Shown in pieces: positions 44,611 to 53,918 of a stretch of DNA of 64,000 nucleotides. The stretch comes from Pontibacter ramchanderi (GTDB lineage: Bacteria > Bacteroidota > Bacteroidia > Cytophagales > Hymenobacteraceae). Every line of letters begins with the position of its first letter. The stretch's first letter is position 1. Location of the stretch: assembly GCF_002846395.1 (NCBI RefSeq), contig NZ_PJMU01000001.1:744001-808000 (forward strand), in the 5' to 3' direction. Under the pieces are notes generated by a model. It did no database searches, had not been told where the DNA came from, and saw nothing but the letters and a program-made list of their open reading frames with translations. The position numbers and the translations under genes are program-made.

Positions 44611-44757
44611 TATAACAATGCTGGGGCAGCCTCTCCTAGATACCTGTAACAACCGAAGACGTTCGCGCTATAAAAACCCTTCTTAAGTATAGGAATTAAC
44701 TAATTTTACAGAATAAAACGTAAGTTTATACCGCTAACACAAACACACAAACTGATC

Positions 44758-45225
44758 ATGAGCCAAATCACCATCAACAGCCTGGAGGAACTGGAATCCT
44801 ATCAGGGGAAAGAACTGGGCGTTTCCGAGTACCATACCATCACACAGGAGCAAATCAAAAACTTCGCAGACGCCACCCTCGACCACCAGTGGATTCATCT
44901 GGATGAAAACCGCGCGACCATCGAAACGCCCTTCCGCTCAACCATCGCACACGGCTACCTCACTGTGTCGCTACTGCCTTACCTGTGGGCGCAGATCGTG
45001 AAGATCGGAAATGTGAAGATGCAGGTGAATTATGAGATCGAAAGTCTGCGGTTCAACCAGGCTGTTACTGTAAACAGCCGTGTGCGACTGCGCGCCAAAA
45101 TGCTTTCTGTTAAAAACCTGCGCGGCATTGCCAAAACACAGATCGAGGTTACCCTGGAAATCGAAAACAGCCGTAAACCAGCGTATACTGGCGTGGTGAC
45201 TTTCCTGTATCACTTCAACGACTAA
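44758..45225 (+). CDS. MaoC-like (R)-specific enoyl-CoA hydratase
   Basis: 155 aa, one hot-dog fold. It hydrates enoyl-CoA or a related thioester in the cytosol. The family motif with the catalytic Asp and His is FADATLDHQWIHLDENRA (about 36-53), followed by FRSTIAHGYLTVSLLP (about 61-76). Single-domain, no other fused enzyme. The class V aminotransferase-like gene begins 35 bp downstream. Confidence 0.9.
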   Translation: MSQITINSLEELESYQGKELGVSEYHTITQEQIKNFADATLDHQWIHLDENRATIETPFRSTIAHGYLTVSLLPYLWAQIVKIGNVKMQVNYEIESLRFNQAVTVNSRVRLRAKMLSVKNLRGIAKTQIEVTLEIENSRKPAYTGVVTFLYHFND

Positions 45226-45260
45226 ACGGACTTACGACAGGTCAACCGTATAAACAGCCT

Positions 45261-46502
45261 ATGAGCACTTTAGCAGTAGCAGATCTTCGCGCATGTTTTC
45301 CGGCCCTGCAGGAGAAAGGCGGCAAGAAACCATACATCTACTTTGATGGCCCCGGTGGCACCCAAATGGCACAGCAGGCTATAGACGGCATGCTGGCTTA
45401 CATTACGGGTGGTATGGCCAACCTGCACGGCGCCTTCCCGACCAGCGTAGGCACCGATAACCTGCTATTGGAAGGCCGAAAGGCAGTAGCGGACCTGCTG
45501 CACTGTGCTCCCGAGGAAGTAGCATTCGGGCAAAACATGACAACGCTGGCGTTTAGTGTCGCCCGTAGCCTCGGTGGTTTTATAAAAGCTGGCGACGAAG
45601 TGGTGGTAACCGAAATGGACCATCGCGCCAATGTAGACCCTTGGGTGACACTTGCCAAGGACAAAGGTGCCCACGTCCGTTTCATTGAGTTGAATCCCGA
45701 GACCTATACCTTGAAGCTTGACTATTTGGAGGAACTGATCACCGAGAAGACAAAACTGGTAGCGGTAGGTATGTCGTCGAACGTGACAGGCACGGTGAAT
45801 GATGTACGCAAGGTAATAGCGCGGGCCAAGGCGGTGAATGCGATCGTGGTATTAGATGCCGTGCATGCCGTGCCGCACCTGCCCATCGATTTTCAAGAGC
45901 TAGGGTGCGATATCCTGTTTTGCTCGGCTTATAAATTTTTTGGTCCGCACATCGGTATCGCTGTTATTGCAGCTACGCTGTTTGAGAAACTTCAGGTATA
46001 CAAGCTGGCTCCAGCCCCACAACAGATACCTGACAAGCTGGAAACCGGCACGCAAAACCATGAAGCCATTGCCGGCCTGATCGGTGCGATCACCTTTATT
46101 GAACGATGGGGCGAGGGCGCTTCCCGGAGAGAGCGGCTCACATCTGCCATGCAGCGAATCGAGCGGCACGAGCAGCAACTGACCACCCGACTGGATAATT
46201 TTCTACGCCAGATTCCGGAACTGAAATTCTACCGCGCTTCAGAAGCTACATACAAAACGCCCACCTTCGCTTTCACTATTCCAGGTATAAAAGCCCGTGA
46301 AGTAACGAGCTGGTTTGCCGAAAACTACAACATGTGCATCGCCGATGGCCACTTCTACGCCTCCACCATGGCCGATAAACTAGGCGTAAACCCGATGGGC
46401 GGCTGGGTACGCGTCGGTCTGGCGCCTTATAACACCATGGAGGAAGTAACACGCTTTGAGCAGGGGCTGCAGGAGTTTATCCGAACGAAAGTAAGGCCAT
46501 AA
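45261..46502 (+). CDS. Class V aminotransferase, cysteine desulfurase-like
   Basis: 413 aa PLP enzyme. Fold type I: 'IYFDGPGGTQM' start, MDHRANVDPW, DAVHAVPHLPIDF, and the PLP-lysine motif CSAYKFFGPHIG (Lys at about 222). It belongs to the subgroup named cysteine desulfurase-like (TIGR01976). The catalytic-Cys loop typical of SufS (RxGxHC) is not evident near the C-terminus (NMCIADGHFYASTMADKLG), so true desulfurase activity is doubtful. Probably an operon with the MaoC gene. Confidence 0.85.
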   Translation: MSTLAVADLRACFPALQEKGGKKPYIYFDGPGGTQMAQQAIDGMLAYITGGMANLHGAFPTSVGTDNLLLEGRKAVADLLHCAPEEVAFGQNMTTLAFSVARSLGGFIKAGDEVVVTEMDHRANVDPWVTLAKDKGAHVRFIELNPETYTLKLDYLEELITEKTKLVAVGMSSNVTGTVNDVRKVIARAKAVNAIVVLDAVHAVPHLPIDFQELGCDILFCSAYKFFGPHIGIAVIAATLFEKLQVYKLAPAPQQIPDKLETGTQNHEAIAGLIGAITFIERWGEGASRRERLTSAMQRIERHEQQLTTRLDNFLRQIPELKFYRASEATYKTPTFAFTIPGIKAREVTSWFAENYNMCIADGHFYASTMADKLGVNPMGGWVRVGLAPYNTMEEVTRFEQGLQEFIRTKVRP

Positions 46503-46523
46503 GGCCTTGCTACTCCCCTGCTG

Positions 46524-48038
46524 CTACTTCACTTCAAAAGAACTCTCGTTGATGCCTAGTTTATTTTTAGAATGCAACTCCACCGGGAAACCCCAGAGGT
46601 AGCGAAGATGCGCCAAAGTCTGTCGTGCACTCTTGCTCTCAAGCTTCCGATCCTTCTGCATGTAATGCGTCAGGTATAGCTTGCTGGTCTGGTGCCGGTC
46701 AACGCGAGTTACCTGTATGTTCGGAATGTAATTGGAGCGGTCGTACTGACTAGCCAGTTGCTCCCGCACCCTGCGGTAACCGCGCTCGTTATGGATCGCC
46801 CCAATCTGGAACTCAGACTCCCCTTCGTTGTCGATGATCGTGAAGAGCTTCATGTCGCGGATCACCTTGGGAGAAAGGTACTGCAGGATAAAACTGTCGT
46901 CGCGGAAGTTCTCCATCACGTACAGCACCTGATCCAGCCAATTTTTGCCGATCAGGTCCGGGAACCAAGCCTTATCCTCTTCAGTCGGCTCCTGGCAGAT
47001 GCGCTTGATGTCCATGAATATATTGAAGCCCAGGGTATAGGGATTGAGGCCGGAGTAAAATTTGCTGTTATACTCGGGTTGAAAGAGCACACTGCTGTGG
47101 CTCTTTATAAACTCGAGCATGAAGCCGTCGTTGAGATAACCTTCCTCGAACATCTTGTTGATGATATGGTAGTGCACAAAAGTGGCGAAACCCTCATTCA
47201 TGACCTTGGTTGCCCCCTGCGGGTAAAAGTATTGCGCCACTTTACGGACAATGCGCACGATCTCCCGCTTCCATTGCGGCATAGCAGGCGCATACTTCTC
47301 AATAAAGTATAGAATGTTCTCTTCCGGCTCTTTCGGGAAACGGCCTTCGTCTAGTACTGCCACATCCAGCTCGGCCACCGCCTGTGGTAGCGTGCGCCAG
47401 ATCTCGTTGTAATTCTCGTGCCGGATGGCGGTGAGTTTTTTCAGGCGTTCGTTTTCTTCCTTCGCCGACAGCTTAGAAGGCTTCTTGTATTTGTCTACGC
47501 CATAGTTCATCAGCGCATGGGCGGCATCGAGCACTCGCTCCACCTCCTCTTCACCGTGCTCCTCCTCGCATTTTAAAATATACTCCCGCGCAAAGGCCAT
47601 GTAGTCGACAATCGAGTCGGCAGAGGTCCAGTCGAGGAACATGTAGTTGTTGGCGAAAAACGCATTGTGTCCCTGGCAGGCATGGGCGATCACGAGCAGC
47701 ATCATGCAGGTGGAGTTGTTTTCCATGTTGTAGCTGATGCAGGGGTTGGAGTTAATCACCAGTTCGTACGAGAGCCCCATACGACCCTTGGTGTAGTTGT
47801 TCTGGTTGAGTACAAAATCTTTCCCAAACTTCCAGTGCGGGTACGAGGTAGGCAGGCCGGTGAGCGCATACGCATCCAGCATCTGTTCAGACGTCACCAC
47901 TTCGATCTGGTTCGGGTATATTTTCAGCTTGAGGTACTCCTTCCCTATCCGGCTTATCACCTCATCGGCTGCCTGCAGCGTTTCGTAATCCCAATTCGGA
48001 TCACAGAACATCGCCCGGTATTTTTCTTTGTCTGTCAT
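46524..48038 (-). CDS. SpoVR-family protein (YcgB-like)
   Basis: 504 aa. SpoVR/YcgB proteins are linked genetically with the PrkA kinase and YeaH; no enzymatic role is established. The conserved core includes 'HACQGHNAFFANNYMFL', DWTSADSIVDYMAFAREYILKCEE, and 'GATKVMNEGFATFVHYHIINKM' (His and Glu residues typical of a possible metal site). Last gene of the prkA-yeaH-spoVR operon, minus strand. This organism shows no sign of sporulation; SpoVR occurs widely in non-spore formers as part of stress responses. Confidence 0.9.
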   Translation of the reverse strand: MTDKEKYRAMFCDPNWDYETLQAADEVISRIGKEYLKLKIYPNQIEVVTSEQMLDAYALTGLPTSYPHWKFGKDFVLNQNNYTKGRMGLSYELVINSNPCISYNMENNSTCMMLLVIAHACQGHNAFFANNYMFLDWTSADSIVDYMAFAREYILKCEEEHGEEEVERVLDAAHALMNYGVDKYKKPSKLSAKEENERLKKLTAIRHENYNEIWRTLPQAVAELDVAVLDEGRFPKEPEENILYFIEKYAPAMPQWKREIVRIVRKVAQYFYPQGATKVMNEGFATFVHYHIINKMFEEGYLNDGFMLEFIKSHSSVLFQPEYNSKFYSGLNPYTLGFNIFMDIKRICQEPTEEDKAWFPDLIGKNWLDQVLYVMENFRDDSFILQYLSPKVIRDMKLFTIIDNEGESEFQIGAIHNERGYRRVREQLASQYDRSNYIPNIQVTRVDRHQTSKLYLTHYMQKDRKLESKSARQTLAHLRYLWGFPVELHSKNKLGINESSFEVK

Positions 48039-48204
48039 GGATCAGGATTTACAGGATTTTAGGATTTTCAGGATTAAGTATTCTTAACCTTTAATTGATT
48101 TTTTATATCATTTCGACCTTAGGGAGAAAACTGGGAATGTACAGGTTCAAGGATAACGCAGGGGTAGCAATCGTGTACAGGAAAATCCTGTAAACCCTGA
48201 TTCA
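48039..48204. repeat. Self-complementary spacer F (GGATTTACAGGATTTT)
   Basis: 48039-48060 and 48182-48203 pair as reverse complements (about 20 of 22; AAAATCCTGTAAA on one side). One arm begins immediately before the spoVR start (48038) and the other overlaps the yeaH stop (48202-48204). The middle includes more AGGATT words. It is in an operon spacer, so the hairpin would be in mRNA. Confidence 0.82.
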
Positions 48205-49467
48205 GACGGTGCTCCTCTTCCTGAACAGCCCCTGGAAGACCGGCCAGATCTCGAAGGGCTCGTATACCTGCCGGATCGAAAATGAGTCGTCGTCGCTGAT
48301 GCGGCTGTAGGCCTGCCACAGGTCGCTCTCGCGCGGGTTGTTGCTGATCTCGATGTAGGCCATGTATTGGATCGTAGGCAGGATATCCTCCAGCAAAAGC
48401 TGCTTGCACTCGGTAGCGTCCTGCTTCGACCACACGTCGCCGTCGGAGGCCTGGCAGCAGTACACGTTCCAGCTATCGTCGTAGCGGGTACGCCTGATCT
48501 GCTCCATCAGTTTGAGCGATGGCGCCACCACCGTGCCCCCGCTCTCGCGTGAGTTGAAGAACTCGTCTTCGCTCACTTCCTTGGCTTCGGTATGGTGCCG
48601 GATGAAGACCAACTCCACATTTTTGTACTGCCGTGTCAGGAAAATGTAAAGCAGCGTGAAAAAGCGTTTGGCAATATCCTTTTCGTGCTGCCCCATCGAG
48701 GCCGACACGTCCATGATGCAGAACATCACCGCCGAGGTGACAGGTATGGGCACCCGCTCAAAGTTGTTGTAGCGCAGGTCGATGTCTTCAAAAAAAGGCA
48801 GGGTGTTGGCCTGTCGCCGCACCTTCTCCACCTCCTCTGCCAATACTACTTTTTGCTCCGGGTCGGTCGCCAGCGACAGCTGCTCCTCCAACAACGCCAA
48901 CTTTTTGTCCAGCACGCCCTTCAGGGCCAGTCGACGCCCAAGCGACTGTTGGTAGCTGGTCTTGATGTTGAGTCGCGAAGGAACGCTGTCGCGGGTATAA
49001 CCGGCACGTCGCATCTCAAAATTCTCGGTGCTGTCCATCAGTTTTTTCACCATGTTGGGCAGCGCCAGGTCATCAAAAAAATACTTCAGAAACTCCTCCC
49101 GCGAGAGCACCACGGTAAACTCATCCTCAGTCACCTCCGGACTGTTAGAGCCCTTGCCGCGGCCACTGCCTGCCCCTGCACCCCCTCCTTTCGGTTTAGG
49201 TACACGGTCGCCTTCGCTATACTTATCGTTGCCAGGGCGCACGGTCTGCTTTTTACCGGTCTTGGGATCGTGGTGAAAGGTCGGCTCCTCGAGGCCGCGC
49301 ACAGGCACCTTCACACTACCACCGGTACTGCTGTCCTTGATGCTCTCCTGCGAGATGATGTCAGGTATAGCCTTCTTGATCTGGTTCTCCACCCGCTTCA
49401 AAAACTTCTGCCGGTTGCCAGTAGACTTCCCCTTGTCGTTCTTTCGTCTGTCGATGATGTGGCTCAT
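48202..49467 (-). CDS. YeaH/YhbH-family protein (DUF444)
   Basis: 421 aa. N-terminal basic part followed by a charged, glycine-rich linker (GGGAGAGSGRGKGS, about residues 94-107), then a von Willebrand factor A-like domain with the MIDAS sequence DVSASMG (about 253-259), serving as the metal-coordinating DxSxS. DUF444 proteins are encoded with PrkA-type kinases and are proposed substrates or adaptors. The C-terminal Arg/Ser-rich tail ends in RSTV. Gap to prkA: 9 bp. Confidence 0.9.
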   Translation of the reverse strand: MSHIIDRRKNDKGKSTGNRQKFLKRVENQIKKAIPDIISQESIKDSSTGGSVKVPVRGLEEPTFHHDPKTGKKQTVRPGNDKYSEGDRVPKPKGGGAGAGSGRGKGSNSPEVTEDEFTVVLSREEFLKYFFDDLALPNMVKKLMDSTENFEMRRAGYTRDSVPSRLNIKTSYQQSLGRRLALKGVLDKKLALLEEQLSLATDPEQKVVLAEEVEKVRRQANTLPFFEDIDLRYNNFERVPIPVTSAVMFCIMDVSASMGQHEKDIAKRFFTLLYIFLTRQYKNVELVFIRHHTEAKEVSEDEFFNSRESGGTVVAPSLKLMEQIRRTRYDDSWNVYCCQASDGDVWSKQDATECKQLLLEDILPTIQYMAYIEISNNPRESDLWQAYSRISDDDSFSIRQVYEPFEIWPVFQGLFRKRSTV

Positions 49468-49476
49468 ACTCCCCTC

Positions 49477-51405
49477 CTATGCCATTGTCTTACGCACGCG
49501 CATGAACCAGTCTACCAGGATGCGGATTTGCTTGTCGGTGTAGCCGCGTTCGCGCATGCGGCGTGTGAAGTCGCGGTGTTTCTTCTCGTCTTCCTCGTTC
49601 GTCTTGACGTTGAAGGAAACGACTGGTAGCAGGTCTTCGGTGTTGGTGAAGATCTTCTTCTCGATCACGGATTTGATCTTCTCGTAGGAATCCCAGCGCG
49701 GGCTCTTGCCGCCGTGGTTGGCCTTGTGGCGCAAAAAGAAGTTCGTCACCTCAGAGCGGAAGTCTTTCGGGTTGGCGATGCCTGCCGGCTTCTCGATCTT
49801 CTCCAGTTCATCGTTCAGAATGCTTCGGTCGAAGATCTCACCTGAGTCCGGATCGCGGTAGTCGTTGTTCTGCATCCAGTGGTCGGCATACACCACATAC
49901 TTCTCAAAGATGTTCTGGCCATAGGAGCTATAGGATTCGATGTAAGCTTTCTGGATCTCGTCGGAGATAAACTCGGCATACTTGCTGGCCAGCACCGATT
50001 TGATGAGGTGCAAATACTTGCTCTCCGTTTCGGGCGGCAGCATCATTTTAATCACCTCCTGTTCCAGCACATAAAGCAAATGCACAGGGTTGGCCGCAAT
50101 CTCTTCGCTGTCGAAGTTGAAGACTTTGGAAAGGATCTTGAAAGCGAAGCGGGTCGAGATGCCCTGCATCCCCTCGTTGATACCGGCATCGTCGCGGTAC
50201 TCCTGTATGGACTTGGCATTCGGGTCTGTTTCGCGCAGCGTCTCACCATTGTATACCCGCATCTTGGAGTAGATACTGGAATTTTCAGGCTCTTTTAGGC
50301 GCGACATAACCGAAAACTCGGCCAGCAGCTCAATGGTCTTTGGAGCGCAGGGAGAATCTTTGAGGGAGCTCTCGCGGATCAGTTTTTCATAGATCTTGAT
50401 TTCCTCGCTCACGCGCAGGCAATAAGGTACCTGCACTTTGTAGATGCGGTCGAGGAAAGCTTCGTTCTTTTTATCGTTAAGGAATTTGGCCCATTCTGAC
50501 TCATTAGAGTGCGCCAGAATAATACCGTCGAAAGGTATAGCGCCGATGGGTTCGGTACCTTTGTAGTTTTTCTCCTGGGTGGCGGTGAGCAGTGGATTGA
50601 GCACTTTGATCGGGGCTTTGAACATCTCCACAAACTCAAGCAAACCCTGGTTAGCCAGACACAGACCACCGGTATAGGAATAAGCGTCCGGGTCGCTCTG
50701 CTGGTACTCGGCCAGCTTGCGGATGTCGACTTTGCCTACCAATGTAGAAATATCCTGGTTGTTTTCGTCACCGGGCTCCGTCTTGGAGATGGCGATCTGC
50801 TCCTGTATGGAGGGAAAAAGACGGATCACTTTAAAGCGGTTCACGTCGCCGTCGAACTCGCGCAGGCGTTTGGCAGCCCAGGGGCTCATACAGCCCGGTA
50901 TGTAGCGGGTCGGTATACCGTATTCGTCCTCCAACTCCTCGGCGTAGTCTGCAAACAGCCCCAGCGGACTCTCAAACACCGGACTGATCTGTTCGCCGGC
51001 CTTGAGCACGTAGATGGGATTTTGCTGCATAAGGTGCTTCAGTTTTTCGGCCAGGGAGCTTTTGCCTCCACCCACGGGTCCCATCAGGTATAGGATCTGC
51101 TTTTTCTCTTCCAGCCCCTGCGCCGAGTGCCGGAAGTACGACACGATCTGCTCGATGGTATTTTCCATGCCATAGAAGTCGCGGAAGGCCGGGTAGATCT
51201 TTATTTTCTTGTTGGAGAAAATACGGCTCAGTTTAGGGTCCTGGCGCGTATCGAGCATCTCGGGCTCGCCTATGGCGTCGAGTATACGCTCAGCGGGCTT
51301 AGCGTACATTTTGGGGTCTTTCCGGCACTCCTCGAGGTAGGCAGCTACTGTCATCTCGTTTAGGGAGGCACTGTAATTGGTCTTGATCTTTTCTAAAATG
51401 TTCAT
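49477..51405 (-). CDS. PrkA-family serine protein kinase (YeaG-like)
   Basis: 642 aa, the usual size. N-terminal AAA-like domain with Walker A GPVGGGKSSLAEKL (about 110-123), then the PrkA kinase core and C-terminal domain. In E. coli YeaG it acts with YeaH under nutrient stress. First gene of the prkA-yeaH-spoVR operon; a 570-bp upstream gap with a perfect palindrome precedes it. The Walker motif and the operon make the call secure; the phosphorylation targets are unknown. Confidence 0.92.
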   Translation of the reverse strand: MNILEKIKTNYSASLNEMTVAAYLEECRKDPKMYAKPAERILDAIGEPEMLDTRQDPKLSRIFSNKKIKIYPAFRDFYGMENTIEQIVSYFRHSAQGLEEKKQILYLMGPVGGGKSSLAEKLKHLMQQNPIYVLKAGEQISPVFESPLGLFADYAEELEDEYGIPTRYIPGCMSPWAAKRLREFDGDVNRFKVIRLFPSIQEQIAISKTEPGDENNQDISTLVGKVDIRKLAEYQQSDPDAYSYTGGLCLANQGLLEFVEMFKAPIKVLNPLLTATQEKNYKGTEPIGAIPFDGIILAHSNESEWAKFLNDKKNEAFLDRIYKVQVPYCLRVSEEIKIYEKLIRESSLKDSPCAPKTIELLAEFSVMSRLKEPENSSIYSKMRVYNGETLRETDPNAKSIQEYRDDAGINEGMQGISTRFAFKILSKVFNFDSEEIAANPVHLLYVLEQEVIKMMLPPETESKYLHLIKSVLASKYAEFISDEIQKAYIESYSSYGQNIFEKYVVYADHWMQNNDYRDPDSGEIFDRSILNDELEKIEKPAGIANPKDFRSEVTNFFLRHKANHGGKSPRWDSYEKIKSVIEKKIFTNTEDLLPVVSFNVKTNEEDEKKHRDFTRRMRERGYTDKQIRILVDWFMRVRKTMA

Positions 51406-51975
51406 AGGGCGTATTTTTAGAGAATCATTTTATATCTGAGAGCAATAAGCAGTGGCCCGAAAAGAAGAGCCCGTTTACTGCCTGTCAGCTGAATGTCGTC
51501 ATCATCTTGCGTTATATATTTGGTCTGCACGCCTTCATTCAAAGGAATGCCGCTTTGCATGTTTGTCTGGCACCTGCGCTGTGGCCAGGCCTTTGGTAAA
51601 TGCTGAGGCTGTGTGCTCACGCACAGGTCTGCGGACAGGAAATGTGTACGCGTACACATGAAGCAGGGCGCTGCTTTCCATTGCCCGGAACAGGGGAAGA
51701 GTGGCTCGGCGACAATATGGGCTGTCCCCTGTGCCCTATGTTATGCTATACGTAGAATTTTATCGCTTAGTGGTCAGGTGCGGCCTCTCTTTATTTGCAG
51801 AACAGCACACCTGGCTTTTAGATTCAAAATCGGTAATATTTTATAACTTCACATCTATACGTATTTTGTACAAATCCGGCTATACCTATACCTGTTGTTG
51901 CTGCCAGAGCCAACGCACCGGGTTGTAGCCTATATCCGACAAACAAAGTACCTATAGAAATCAAACACTAAGCTT
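51406..51975. other. 570-bp gap upstream of prkA
   Basis: No convincing gene: plus-strand ORFs of 60-77 codons overlap each other and have no clear features. The gap holds a perfect 18-bp palindrome (51642-51659) and a plus-oriented TATATTTG (51515-51522) with no gene at the right distance. Probably the regulatory region of the prkA operon. Confidence 0.5.
51642..51659. promoter_or_regulatory. Perfect 18-bp palindrome ATGTGTACGCGTACACAT
   Basis: Self-complementary without any mismatch. It lies 237 bp upstream of the prkA start and 317 bp upstream of the plus-strand gene at 51976. Its half-site size suits a dimeric regulator. No other copy was noticed in the window. Confidence 0.45.
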
Positions 51976-52287
51976 ATGCAGCAGACAGAACATTGGGATG
52001 AAGACAGGTACCAGGAACTCAACACCTATTTCAAGGTGAAAATCCAACACATGCTGGATTCCGACCCTTACATTCGCGACTTGCAGGGCCAGAAAAACGG
52101 CTTGCAGCTAAGCGACCTGATTGATAGGATGTCGGAGCGCGAGCAGGAGTTGTGGAGCGAGTTTATCCGGCTGGACCGTATCAAGCTGCACCGCGATATG
52201 CAGAATCACCTGGAAGGTAAGGGCACACCTTACAGTCCGCAAAAAGGCTTTGGCGGTAGTACAGATGATGGACCGTCGCTTTGGTAA
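51976..52287 (+). CDS. Hypothetical protein, 103 aa
   Basis: Acidic, helical, no signal peptide or membrane segment. Predicted coiled-coil-like stretch (QLSDLIDRMSEREQELWSEFIRLDRIKLHRDMQNHL) and a glycine/serine-rich tail. No family recognised. Its start is a clear ATG with no upstream in-frame extension of value. Isolated between prkA (minus) and citrate synthase. Confidence 0.6.
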   Translation: MQQTEHWDEDRYQELNTYFKVKIQHMLDSDPYIRDLQGQKNGLQLSDLIDRMSEREQELWSEFIRLDRIKLHRDMQNHLEGKGTPYSPQKGFGGSTDDGPSLW

Positions 52288-52568
52288 CTTTTACTATAAA
52301 AAAGCTTTCAGCAAGAGGTATGAAGAGCGAAGGGAAATTAAGAAATACGCTTTTCATTCACCTGCATTGCTCACATCTTTTTAAAAGCAAGACCTGTTTT
52401 CAGAAACTTTTTGCCGTGCTGACGTTTATACAATTGTCATGAAGGGAAAGCCAGGTTAAAATATTATTAACTTAAGATATTCATGCTTCCCTAATTTCAT
52501 TTTAAACACATTTTTCCATAATTTCGCTTCGTTAAGAGACTATTCACGGACATATAAAAAATAAAGGC

Positions 52569-53855
52569 ATGTCAGAACACGCTGAAATAATTTTAGAGGG
52601 GAAGTCCTATAAGTTCCCGGTTGTAACTGGTACTGAGAATGAGAAAGCAATCGATATAGCAGCTTTGCGCTCGGAGTCTGGTTACATCACCCTGGACTCA
52701 GGTTATAAAAATACGGGTGCCACCAAAAGTGCGATCACTTTCCTGGACGGAGAGCAAGGAATCCTGCACTACAGAGGCTATCCGATAGAACAACTGGCTG
52801 AAAAGTCGAATTTTATTGAAGTAGCCTACCTGCTGATCTACGGCGCTCTGCCAACTAAGCAGGAATTGGATGACTTCAGTGGCAAGATCAAAATGCACAC
52901 GCTCGTAAACGAGGACATGCGCAAAATTTTGGACGGTTTCCCATCAACGGCACACCCAATGGGTATTCTTTCCGCCATGATCAGCTCACTTACGGCTTTT
53001 TATCCGGAGTCGCTTAACCCAAATCAGACGAAAGAAGAAATGGACCTGTCGATCATTCGATTGATGGCTAAAATTTCTACCATTGCTGCCTGGTCTTACA
53101 AAAACTCAGTTGGGCATCCGGTAAATTACCCTAAAAACAAGCTGGACTATTGCTCTAACTTCCTCCACATGATGTTCGCCTTCCCAACGGAAGATTACGA
53201 AATCAACCCAGTGGTAGTAGACGCTATCAACAAGCTGCTTATCCTGCACGCCGACCATGAGCAAAACTGCTCTACCTCTACTGTGCGTCTGGTAGGTTCT
53301 GCCAACGCCAGCCTTTACTCTTCTGTTTCTGCCGGTATAAGCGCCCTGTGGGGTCCGCTGCACGGTGGTGCCAACCAGGCCGTGATCGAGATGCTAGAGG
53401 CTATCAAAGCAGACGGTGGCGACTCGAAGAAATACATTGCTAAAGCGAAAGACAAAGACGATCCGTTCCGTTTGATGGGCTTCGGTCACCGCGTGTACAA
53501 AAACTTCGACCCGCGCGCGAAGATCATCAAAAAGGCTGCGGACGAGGTATTGACTGCCCTTGGCATCAACGACCCTATCCTGACCATTGCCATGGAACTG
53601 GAGGAAGCGGCCCTGAACGATCCGTATTTTGTAGAGCGCAAGCTGTACCCGAACGTAGACTTCTATTCAGGTATTATCTACCGTGCCCTCGGTATCCCTA
53701 CCGATATGTTCACGGTGATGTTCGCCCTGGGCCGTCTCCCAGGCTGGATTGCACAGTGGAAAGAAATGCGCGAGCAGAAAGAGCCAATCGGCCGTCCGCG
53801 TCAGATCTACACTGGCGAAACAGAGCGCAACTACGTGGATATCGAAAAACGATAA
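52569..53855 (+). CDS. gltA: Citrate synthase
   Basis: 428 aa, hexameric type-II length. Condenses oxaloacetate and acetyl-CoA to citrate, first step of the TCA cycle. The catalytic triad neighbourhood is visible: 'LLILHADHEQNCSTSTVRLVGSA' (His), 'GPLHGGANQAVIEML' (His at the acetyl-CoA site), and 'GFGHRVYKNFDPRAKIIKK' (His; Asp further along in 'LYPNVDFYSG'). TAATTTCG at 52519-52526 is a one-off match to the -7 element. A terminator follows. Confidence 0.96.
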   Translation: MSEHAEIILEGKSYKFPVVTGTENEKAIDIAALRSESGYITLDSGYKNTGATKSAITFLDGEQGILHYRGYPIEQLAEKSNFIEVAYLLIYGALPTKQELDDFSGKIKMHTLVNEDMRKILDGFPSTAHPMGILSAMISSLTAFYPESLNPNQTKEEMDLSIIRLMAKISTIAAWSYKNSVGHPVNYPKNKLDYCSNFLHMMFAFPTEDYEINPVVVDAINKLLILHADHEQNCSTSTVRLVGSANASLYSSVSAGISALWGPLHGGANQAVIEMLEAIKADGGDSKKYIAKAKDKDDPFRLMGFGHRVYKNFDPRAKIIKKAADEVLTALGINDPILTIAMELEEAALNDPYFVERKLYPNVDFYSGIIYRALGIPTDMFTVMFALGRLPGWIAQWKEMREQKEPIGRPRQIYTGETERNYVDIEKR

Positions 53856-53876
53856 GTTTGTAGTGTAACATAATGG

Positions 53877-53908
53877 AACGGCCCGCTGCTGAATAGTAGC
53901 GGGCCGTT
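53877..53908. terminator. Terminator after citrate synthase
   Basis: AACGGCCCGCT (53877-53887) / AGCGGGCCGTT (53898-53908), a perfect 11-bp stem with TTTTGTTTT following on the plus strand. Confidence 0.88.
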
Positions 53909-53918
53909 TTGTTTTGAA

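Larger units (their letters stand above)
43930..44757. other. 830-bp divergent gap filled with repeats
   Basis: No gene called. Holds composite repeat copy 2 (44155-44610), C-rich hairpins, AGGTATA motifs and a nested G/C inverted repeat. A palindrome CCCCCTTCGAAGGGGG sits at 44167-44182. TAATTTTA at 44700-44707 is a near-match to the -7 element before the MaoC gene. Confidence 0.6.

Noticed and set aside
51515..51522. TATATTTG promoter-like element, plus orientation
   Set aside because: No gene starts within a reasonable distance downstream; likely chance in A/T-rich sequence.
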